Positions 1 through 5,287 of a stretch of DNA of 5,287 bases are shown piece after piece. Position 1 is the stretch's first letter. Each line of letters opens with the position of its first letter. This stretch comes from Paracoccaceae bacterium (GTDB taxonomy: Bacteria; Pseudomonadota; Alphaproteobacteria; Rhodobacterales; Rhodobacteraceae). The position numbers and the translations under genes were made by a program. Below the pieces are notes generated by a model. That model searched no databases and was not told the DNA's origin. It worked only from the letters and a program-made list of their open reading frames with translations. The stretch covers positions 1 through 5,287 of the forward strand of contig SKWJ01000012.1 of assembly GCA_007128995.1 (NCBI GenBank), read 5' to 3'.

Positions 1-774
1 ATCGGCACGGCCGCTGTGCTCGAGGCAGTACGGCAGACGCCATCCGTGCGCGCCTGCCTCGTCATTACCAGCGACAAGGTCTACCTTAACGATAATGCCG
101 GACGTGCTTTTGTCGAAGACGACCGTCTGGGCGGGCATGAACCCTATGGCGCCAGCAAGGCCGCGGCAGAAATCATCGCCGCCACCTATCGCTCCGCAGG
201 GTTCCACCGAGGGGCGAGATCGGTCAACCATTGCGTGGTCGCCACGGCGCGAGCCGGCAATGTGATAGGCGGTGGCGACTGGGCGGCAGACCGCCTGATC
301 CCCGACACAGTGCGCGCCATCACCGATGGAACGCCGATCGTGATCCGAAACCCGCGCGCCACCCGTCCCTGGCAACACGTTCTGGAGCCGCTGGGGGGGT
401 ATCTGCTCTTCGCCGACCGCCTGCTCGCCGATCCGGACACTGCCCCGGCCGCGCTGAATTTTGGACCCAGCGCCGAGGCAGAGCAGGATGTTGAGACAGT
501 TGTACGCCGCTTTCTGAAGAAGATGCAGCCCTTCGAAGCTGAGTTGCGGATCGAGCCCGATCTGTCGGGTGCTGAAGCCACCAAGCTGATGGTCGACTCG
601 GCATTGGCGCGGAACAGGCTTGGCTGGGCTCCGGGATGGTCGTGGGAACAGGCTGTCGAACGCATCGCCGACTGGCACCGTGCGCATCTTTCCGGCGAAG
701 GCGACCTTGGTGAACTGGCCCGCATGCAAATCGCGCTATACCGAGCGGAAGGGGGCGTTGATGCATTTCGATGA
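1..774 (+). CDS. rfbG: CDP-glucose 4,6-dehydratase, C-terminal part (5' end outside window)
   Basis: Converts CDP-D-glucose to CDP-4-keto-6-deoxy-D-glucose with bound NAD, the entry step to CDP-linked deoxysugars; a cytosolic extended short-chain dehydrogenase/reductase. The frame is open from base 1 and gives 257 residues before TGA at 772. The family is usually about 355-360 residues, so roughly 100 residues including the NAD-binding glycine motif lie upstream. Seen directly: GTAAVLEAVR at 2-11, the TSDKVY segment at 23-28 (active-site strand typical of this subfamily), the YxxxK pair Y49/K53 in EPYGASK, the hallmark RAGNVIGGGDW at 84-94, then DRLIPD (97-102), IRNPRATRPWQHVLEPL (115-131) and NFGP (153-156), and a C-terminal RLGWAPGWSWEQAV that fits the family tail. 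The GTG at base 16 is internal, not a start. The gene runs 14 bases into the next one, so the two are probably co-translated. The partner cytidylyltransferase rfbF is expected upstream but is not visible. Very confident for the family. Confidence 0.93.
   Translation: MGTAAVLEAVRQTPSVRACLVITSDKVYLNDNAGRAFVEDDRLGGHEPYGASKAAAEIIAATYRSAGFHRGARSVNHCVVATARAGNVIGGGDWAADRLIPDTVRAITDGTPIVIRNPRATRPWQHVLEPLGGYLLFADRLLADPDTAPAALNFGPSAEAEQDVETVVRRFLKKMQPFEAELRIEPDLSGAEATKLMVDSALARNRLGWAPGWSWEQAVERIADWHRAHLSGEGDLGELARMQIALYRAEGGVDAFR
747..755 (+). promoter_or_regulatory. Ribosome binding site for the aminotransferase gene
   Basis: The purine run GGAAGGGGG lies inside the end of rfbG and leaves five bases to the ATG at 761. 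It supports 761 as the start over the upstream ATG/GTG codons in the same frame, which would overlap rfbG deeply, and over the ATG at 818, which has no well-spaced purine run. Confidence 0.6.
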
Positions 775-2029
775 TCACAAAATTACTGAATCAGGGAACA
801 GCAGACTGTCCCGATCCATGCCATTGGTGAGTTTCGGCGATAGCCCAGTCGGGCTAGGAAACCGGATTGATTATCCGCTGAACGTCTGCTCCATCGGTCG
901 CAGGGAGCGGTTCAACGCATATCAATGTTTGAAAAAGGGTGAGATCGGTCCCGCCGGGCATTATCGCGACCAGTTTGAAGCGCGATTTGCCGAATTGGTT
1001 GACGCACAACATGTCCTGGCTGTCAGCAACGGAACCACGGCGCTGCATCTGGCACTCTTGCTGATGAATGTCGGGCCGGGGGATGAGGTGATCGTTCCGT
1101 CCATGACCTATGTCGCCACTGCCAATGCCATACGGCATACTGGTGCAACTCCGGTTTTTGCAGATGTTTCACTGCAGACCTGGTGTCTTGATCCGGAAGA
1201 TGTCGCCGCCCGGATAACTCCGCGCACTCGTGGAATCGTTCCAGTGCATCTTTTCGGCACTCTTGCTGATAGCGCGTTGCTCGAGGAATTGGCCCATACG
1301 CATGGGCTCTGGGTGGTCTATGACGCGGCCCATGCGGCACTGTCTACCCTCAAGGGGATTGGCAGCGGCGCGCTGGGTGCGCTGTCGAGCTATTCCTTCC
1401 AGCTCAATAAAACGATCACGTGTGGCGAGGGGGGCGCGCTGGCGATCAATGACACCGCGCTTTTCAAACGGGCACAGCGCTTGCGCAGTCACGGGATGGA
1501 TTATCAGACCCGGTTTTTGCTGCATGAAGTGGGCTACAATTACCGACTGTCGAACCTGCATTGCGCGATCCTTTGCGGAACGCTCGATTGCGTCGAGGAA
1601 ATCCGCAAGAGGCGCGCCGACATCGCTGAGGCCTATGATAAGGAACTAGCGGGTACTGCCGGACTGGTGTTTCAGCCCGTGATCCATGATCAGAAACGCG
1701 AAGTCTGGCTCTACAGCCTCTTGTGCGATCCGTCCTCCGGAGTTCCTTCTCGCGATACGATAATGAGGGATCTGGCGCGGCTGGGCGTAGAGACACGCCC
1801 ATTCTTTCCAGCGATCCATCGGCTTTCCTTCCACCGCCTCCCCCCAAAAAAAGGTCGCCCTCTGGCAGATCTTCCTGTGAGCGATTTCTTGGCCCATCAT
1901 GGCTTCTGCCTACCGACTCATATGTCGATGACGCCTGACGACGCGCGCCAGATTGCACGCTTCTTGAAGCAACTCCTTGCCGGTCGCGACTGCGGTCTGA
2001 AGCGGGACGTCGCAAACGGAGCAGCATGA
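761..2029 (+). CDS. DegT/DnrJ/EryC1/StrS-family PLP-dependent nucleotide-sugar aminotransferase
   Basis: A 422-residue fold-type I PLP enzyme that would transfer an amino group, normally from glutamate, to a keto group on a nucleotide-linked hexose in the cytosol. Seen: the cofactor-phosphate region AVSNGTTALHLAL at 87-99, GPGDEVIVPSMTYVATANA at 105-123, the PLP-ring aspartate D188 in VVYDAAHA, the Schiff-base lysine K217 in FQLNKTITCGEGGAL, VGYNYRLSN at 257-265, and RPFFPAIH at 346-353. The NKTIT-GEGG and VGYNYR motifs resemble GDP-perosamine synthases (4-aminotransferases). RfbH-type 3-dehydrases have histidine at the lysine position, so this is probably a true aminotransferase. Its place after rfbG suggests CDP-4-keto-6-deoxyglucose as substrate (inference); a GDP- or UDP-sugar is also possible. 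The start at 761 overlaps rfbG by 14 bases. Residues 1 to about 40 form an extension before the usual family start, and about 18 extra polar residues follow the last helix. A C6A7 run falls at 1840-1852 but the frame is intact on both sides. Confidence 0.9.
   Translation: MHFDDHKITESGNSRLSRSMPLVSFGDSPVGLGNRIDYPLNVCSIGRRERFNAYQCLKKGEIGPAGHYRDQFEARFAELVDAQHVLAVSNGTTALHLALLLMNVGPGDEVIVPSMTYVATANAIRHTGATPVFADVSLQTWCLDPEDVAARITPRTRGIVPVHLFGTLADSALLEELAHTHGLWVVYDAAHAALSTLKGIGSGALGALSSYSFQLNKTITCGEGGALAINDTALFKRAQRLRSHGMDYQTRFLLHEVGYNYRLSNLHCAILCGTLDCVEEIRKRRADIAEAYDKELAGTAGLVFQPVIHDQKREVWLYSLLCDPSSGVPSRDTIMRDLARLGVETRPFFPAIHRLSFHRLPPKKGRPLADLPVSDFLAHHGFCLPTHMSMTPDDARQIARFLKQLLAGRDCGLKRDVANGAA
2018..2021 (+). 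promoter_or_regulatory. Ribosome binding site for the glycosyltransferase gene
   Basis: GGAG stands four bases before the ATG at 2026 and seven before the ATG at 2029. Spacing slightly favours 2029, while the ATGA overlap with the upstream stop favours 2026; the proteins differ by a single methionine. Confidence 0.5.
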
Positions 2030-3231
2030 TGGCACGGATCGTTCTCTACTACCCTTGGATCTACCTCAAGAGCGGGATCGAGCGGACCATCCTCGAGGTG
2101 TATAAGCGGTCCCGCCATGATGTGACCATAGTTACATCACATTACGATCGTGCGGCCACGTTTGCGGAACTGGCCGATTGCGGCGTCATCGAACAGGGAC
2201 GGGTTTCTGTCGAGCGCACCTATCTTCAGGCCGCGAAGGCGGCGCTGACAATGGCAAGTCTCCGCTTCGACCGCTCAAAGTATGACGCGGTGGTAATCTG
2301 CTGCGACGGGCTGGGACCGTTGCTGACCTTCCGGAACCGTGGCTTGGCGCTGATGAATCTGTGCTTTACGCCGTTGCGCGCGGTCTATGACCTTGAATAC
2401 CGCAAACGCCTGATGGCGCGCGATGGCCCCAAAACCGCGAAGCTTCTGGCCGAGCGAGTATTCCGTATCATCGACCGCGCGGCCTGGCGACAGTTCGACG
2501 GGGTCATATGCAACAGCCAGACCACCCGAGCGCGTGCCGTGGATGGCGGGCTGGCCGCACGAACCGACATGATCGTCGCCTATCCCGGCATCGCCGCCGC
2601 CGCGATCCAGCCTTCAACACAGGTGGGTGACTTCTTCCTATTGCCGGGTCGTATCATGTGGACCAAGAATATCGAATTGGCCATAGACGCGTACCGAGCA
2701 TATCGCGCTGCAGGAGGAACTCTGCCATTGGTTATCGCAGGGATGGTCGATCGCAAAAGTCGACCTTATTACGACGAACTGCGCGCGCGTGCCGCCGGGC
2801 TCGAGGGGATAGAGTTCGAGACCGAGGTCAGCGACTCCCGGATGCAGGCGCTTTATACCGGCTGCCGTGCTGTCCTTCTGGCCGCCTTCAACGAGGATCA
2901 GGGCCTGACGCCGCTGGAAGGCATGGCCAAAGGCAAACCTACCATCGCCATTGATCGCGGCGGCCCGCGGGAATCTGTGTTGAACGGGCAGACCGGTTTC
3001 CTTGTTGAACCTGAACCGCAGCCATTCGTGCAAGCCATGCTGCGGCTCGACCGCGACCCGGCGCTTGCCCAAGCAATGGGAGAGCGTGGGCAGGAAAGGG
3101 TCAGGCAGTTCACATGGGAGAACTTCATTCGTGTCTTTGATGACGAAATCGACCGCATCGTCTCTGCCCGGAGGTCAGGGTCAACGGTGCAAGAGGCCCC
3201 CGCACTTGATCCAGTCAGGACGCATTCATGA
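2026..3231 (+). CDS. GT4-family (GT-B fold) retaining glycosyltransferase
   Basis: A 401-residue protein, normal length for GT4, that would transfer a sugar from a nucleotide donor to a lipid-linked glycan intermediate at the cytoplasmic face of the inner membrane. No membrane segment or signal peptide is evident. N-terminal Rossmann domain: RIVLYYP at 4-10, then SGIERTILEV at 16-25, a variant of the acceptor-side GG-ERV loop. CFTPLRAVYD at 113-122 and VICNSQTTRARA at 160-171 are segments common in GT4 enzymes. C-terminal donor domain: LLPGRIMWTKNIELAIDAY at 205-223 with the usual Arg (209) and Lys (214), LVIAGM at 235-240, and the E-x7-E nucleotide-sugar motif at E290 and E298 in NEDQGLTPLEGM, followed by GKPTIAIDRGGPRESV and NGQTGFLV (320-327). 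All key residues are present, so it should be active. Donor and acceptor cannot be read from sequence; mannosyl- or other hexosyltransferase is plausible. It overlaps both neighbours by four bases (ATGA), implying translational coupling. Confidence 0.9.
   Translation: MMARIVLYYPWIYLKSGIERTILEVYKRSRHDVTIVTSHYDRAATFAELADCGVIEQGRVSVERTYLQAAKAALTMASLRFDRSKYDAVVICCDGLGPLLTFRNRGLALMNLCFTPLRAVYDLEYRKRLMARDGPKTAKLLAERVFRIIDRAAWRQFDGVICNSQTTRARAVDGGLAARTDMIVAYPGIAAAAIQPSTQVGDFFLLPGRIMWTKNIELAIDAYRAYRAAGGTLPLVIAGMVDRKSRPYYDELRARAAGLEGIEFETEVSDSRMQALYTGCRAVLLAAFNEDQGLTPLEGMAKGKPTIAIDRGGPRESVLNGQTGFLVEPEPQPFVQAMLRLDRDPALAQAMGERGQERVRQFTWENFIRVFDDEIDRIVSARRSGSTVQEAPALDPVRTHS
3216..3220 (+). promoter_or_regulatory. 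Ribosome binding site for the co-polymerase gene
   Basis: CAGGA, seven bases before the ATG at 3228, within the last codons of the glycosyltransferase gene. A second purine run, GGAGAG at 3266-3271, is equally well placed for an in-frame ATG at 3279, so the protein may start 17 residues later. Confidence 0.5.
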
Positions 3232-5273
3232 ACCATTTTTCCCAAGAAAATGGCCCGTCACCGCTGGAGAGCCGCTTTATGCAGGTTCAGTCGCTATCCC
3301 TGCATGATATCCTGTTCTGCATCCGAAAGTGGAAATGGGAGTTTCTTCTTGTCACCATAACCACAGTTCTCGCGACGCTGCTCTACATCATGCTGTTCCG
3401 TGATCCCGTATTCGTCAGCGAGGCGCGGCTGTTCATCCGGGTCAGTCAGGAGCAGACAGCGCCGCGCACGCTGATGATGCAGGAGGGCACCATGCTCCTC
3501 ACCCCCGCGACAAGCGATGTGACCTCTGAGATCGATCTGTTCTTGAATTCTGATCTCGCTGATGAGGTGATCCGCATTGCTGGCCTGCTGGACGCTGTCG
3601 CAGAGCCGCCCCCTCAGCCCGAAACGCTGGTGGAACATCTGAGGGCCACCGTCATGACCGTTTCGGACAGTCTACGCGAGATGACGAACACGGTCGCCTA
3701 TGCTCTGGGCATCAAGGTTCGCCTGTCCCCGCGAGAAGCGTTGATCCGCGAGATCCGCTCCTCCCTCGGGATCGAAAATAGTCGCGGCTCGAACGTCGTG
3801 ATCGTCAGCATGAGATGGCCAGATCCGGATGTTCCAAGGATCTTGTTGCAACATTATCTTGACTCCTTCCTGCAATTCCGGCTCGATGCGTTTCGAGGGG
3901 GAGATGCGCCATATTTCGAACGTCAGACCGAGACTGCACGCACGCAGGTTCAAGAGCTTGAAACCCGGATTGCCAGTCTGCGCAGCGCAACCGGCATCGA
4001 AGACGTGGACGCGCAACGCAGCCTGCTGATCAATTCCCATGAAGAAGGTCTCCGCCATTTGCGCGAGACCCAACAAACGTTGGCCCAGATCCGTTCGCGT
4101 ATCATTGCGCTTGAAGCGCGGGGGGACGATGGTGATCCGTTGGTGCTGGCGGATCTGCCCGACAACCCGATCCTTCGGCTGCTCGATGAGCGCTCGATTG
4201 CACTTTATGAGGAACGTTTGCGCCTGCAGGCGCAGCCCAGTCTGGACGGAACCGACCTTGCAGCACTCAATCATGCTTTGCGTGCGCTGACCCGGTCAAC
4301 CTTGCAAACCATCCGCGATTATGAAGAGCGCTTTGTCGAATTTCAGGCCGACGCCCAAGCCATCCTTGGCGGGCTGGAACAGCGTCTGGCGGCGCTCTCG
4401 TCGCATGAATCCGAGTGGAATGCGCTTCAGGTCGAATTGAGTCTTGCCAGACAACAGTATGAAGATCACGCCCGCCGGTTGTCCGAAGCTCGCCGTGCCG
4501 AGGATCTGCAACTTGAGCGGATCAGCAACGTGGTCGTTATCCAGCAACCGACCGAAGCCCATCTTGCGACAGGCACACGCAATGTGGTTGTTTTGACAGT
4601 AGGCGGGTTTTTTGCCTTGCTCCTCGGCGGATCCTGGCTGGTTCTGCGCGAAGCACTCGAGTCCCGGGTCTGGCGCCCAAAGGATCTGAGCAGTGTCACC
4701 GGCCTGACGCTGCTCGGCGCGACGCGGTCGCGCTGGGGGTCGCCTATTCAGGATGACATGGCATTGGCAGCGGCTAGTGTTGGATCGATCTGTGCGCGGC
4801 GCGGGATACGAACTTTGGCCTACATGGCTGTGTCCCACGAATCCAGGGAGCCAGCTCTGCGCTGCCGTTATCTTGTGGCGGGGCTTCTCTCAATTGGGTT
4901 CAAGGAAGTGGAAATCATCAATGCTGGCCGATGGGTTGAGCAAGGGACGAGGTCAGATACAGATGGGAAGATACATGAGCGCACGATCCCGGACGCGGCC
5001 TTGTTGAACCGTGATGCGAAACTGGCCGTCGACACCGTGGAAGCCGGCAAATTGCGCCTGATTGCCGTGCCTCCCTTGTTCTCATCTGTAACCGCTATGA
5101 AAGTCGCGGGAGCGGTGGATGCGATTTTGTTCGATGTCACTGCTGGCTCAGACGAGCTGACCGAAATCGAAGCTGCCGAACGCTGGATCAGGCTGAATGG
5201 GGCACGTTCGGTCGGGATGATCCTTGCTGATGTTCGCCCCTATGCGATCAACGCATCAGCCGTTTCGGCCTGA
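3228..5273 (+). CDS. Wzz/GumC-type polysaccharide co-polymerase with degenerate BY-kinase-like C-terminal domain
   Basis: A 681-residue inner-membrane protein expected to set chain length and support export of the polysaccharide, as in the ExoP/Wzc/GumC (PCP-2) group. Order: short cytoplasmic N-terminus with SLSLHDILFCIRKWKWEF at 22-39, membrane segment 1 at about 38-57, Wzz domain with FVSEARLFI at 62-70, a long periplasmic part rich in heptad-like helix (about 229-300 and 315-430, likely coiled coil), membrane segment 2 at about 452-474, then a cytoplasmic domain at about 480-681. That last domain follows the layout of bacterial tyrosine kinases: strand plus would-be P-loop (RTLAYMAVSHESRE, 528-541), helix, strand VEIINAGRW (561-569), LIAVPPL (611-617), VDAILFDVTAG (630-640) and VGMILADV (662-669). 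However, it lacks the Walker A Gly-Lys-Ser/Thr, the A' and B aspartates and a C-terminal tyrosine cluster. It therefore probably does not bind or hydrolyse ATP. The start at 3228 shares ATGA with the previous stop; 3279 is an alternative. Confidence 0.88.
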   Translation: MNHFSQENGPSPLESRFMQVQSLSLHDILFCIRKWKWEFLLVTITTVLATLLYIMLFRDPVFVSEARLFIRVSQEQTAPRTLMMQEGTMLLTPATSDVTSEIDLFLNSDLADEVIRIAGLLDAVAEPPPQPETLVEHLRATVMTVSDSLREMTNTVAYALGIKVRLSPREALIREIRSSLGIENSRGSNVVIVSMRWPDPDVPRILLQHYLDSFLQFRLDAFRGGDAPYFERQTETARTQVQELETRIASLRSATGIEDVDAQRSLLINSHEEGLRHLRETQQTLAQIRSRIIALEARGDDGDPLVLADLPDNPILRLLDERSIALYEERLRLQAQPSLDGTDLAALNHALRALTRSTLQTIRDYEERFVEFQADAQAILGGLEQRLAALSSHESEWNALQVELSLARQQYEDHARRLSEARRAEDLQLERISNVVVIQQPTEAHLATGTRNVVVLTVGGFFALLLGGSWLVLREALESRVWRPKDLSSVTGLTLLGATRSRWGSPIQDDMALAAASVGSICARRGIRTLAYMAVSHESREPALRCRYLVAGLLSIGFKEVEIINAGRWVEQGTRSDTDGKIHERTIPDAALLNRDAKLAVDTVEAGKLRLIAVPPLFSSVTAMKVAGAVDAILFDVTAGSDELTEIEAAERWIRLNGARSVGMILADVRPYAINASAVSA

Positions 5274-5277
5274 GGAG
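5272..5277 (+). promoter_or_regulatory. Strong ribosome binding site that decides the next start
   Basis: GAGGAG overlaps the TGA stop of the co-polymerase gene. An ATG directly abuts it at 5278, too close for normal initiation, while the in-frame ATG at 5284 has six bases of spacing. The latter is the better start for the downstream gene. Confidence 0.6.
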
Positions 5278-5283
5278 ATGATC

Positions 5284-5287
5284 ATGA
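5284..5287 (+). CDS. Start of a downstream gene, cut by the window edge
   Basis: Only the ATG and one more base are visible, so no function can be given. The start is inferred from the GAGGAG six bases upstream; the ATG at 5278 is in the same frame and would add Met-Ile. A ten-base gap from the previous stop places it in the same operon, so another polysaccharide gene is likely. Confidence 0.45.

Noticed and set aside
186..725. Minus-strand open frame of about 179 codons opposite rfbG
   Set aside because: Low-complexity Ser/Arg/Pro-rich translation typical of a GC-rich shadow frame; the + strand encodes conserved RfbG motifs throughout.
620..760. Upstream extension of the aminotransferase frame to a start near 620
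   Set aside because: It would overlap rfbG by about 150 bases and add residues unlike any DegT-family N-terminus; ATG 761 has a good ribosome binding site.
1723..1938. Small + strand frame with a poly-proline stretch
   Set aside because: Out-of-frame reading of the aminotransferase gene; the proline run comes from the C6 tract and no ribosome binding site or homology is seen.
2118..2141. Imperfect inverted repeat TGATGTGA...TTACATCA, CRP- or FNR-like at first sight
   Set aside because: It lies inside the glycosyltransferase coding region, the TGTGA/TCACA half-sites are 11 rather than 6 bases apart, and no gene starts nearby; likely chance.
3672..4274. Minus-strand open frame of about 200 codons
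   Set aside because: It lies entirely antisense to the well-supported co-polymerase gene, its translation shows no recognisable motif, and long antisense frames are common in GC-rich genes.
1..5287. Search for CRISPR arrays, tRNAs, insertion sequences, attachment sites, terminators and promoters
   Set aside because: Genes cover essentially the whole window with overlapping ends; no repeat arrays, terminal inverted repeats, transposase motifs or hairpin-plus-T terminators were seen.

Overview
This window is an internal slice of a surface-polysaccharide (exopolysaccharide, capsule or O-antigen type) biosynthesis locus. All genes are on the + strand and are packed into one apparent operon. Base composition is GC-rich with GC-rich third codon positions. 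The Wzz/GumC-type protein and the mix of CDP-sugar and glycosyltransferase genes fit a Gram-negative proteobacterium. My best guess is an alphaproteobacterium, possibly Rhodobacterales; this is an impression from protein style, and nothing in the window proves it.

Layout. (1) Bases 1-774: the C-terminal ~70% of a CDP-glucose 4,6-dehydratase (RfbG); its start lies upstream of the window. (2) 761-2029: a DegT/DnrJ/EryC1/StrS-family PLP-dependent sugar aminotransferase with its PLP lysine intact. It overlaps the end of rfbG by 14 bases and has an unusual ~40-residue N-terminal extension. (3) 2026-3231: a GT4-family (GT-B fold) glycosyltransferase, joined to the preceding gene by an ATGA stop/start overlap. 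(4) 3228-5273: a Wzz/GumC-type polysaccharide co-polymerase with two membrane segments and a C-terminal cytoplasmic domain that looks like a BY-kinase fold without its ATP-binding motifs; it is also joined by an ATGA overlap. (5) From 5284 (or 5278): the first codons of a further gene behind a strong GAGGAG ribosome binding site.

How they work together (inference). RfbG makes CDP-4-keto-6-deoxy-glucose. The adjacent aminotransferase could aminate this at C4 to a CDP-linked amino-dideoxyhexose, although its closest visible motifs are those of GDP-perosamine synthases. The GT4 enzyme would add a sugar to the lipid-linked repeat unit on the cytoplasmic face of the inner membrane. The Wzz/GumC protein would control chain length and link polymerisation to export. 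No promoter, terminator, RNA gene, mobile element, CRISPR array or long intergenic gap is visible; transcription must start upstream and continues past the right edge.

I see no wholly new system. The points most worth a second look are the apparently dead kinase-like domain fused to the co-polymerase, and the pairing of a CDP-sugar dehydratase with a lysine-containing aminotransferase in place of the usual RfbH-type dehydrase.
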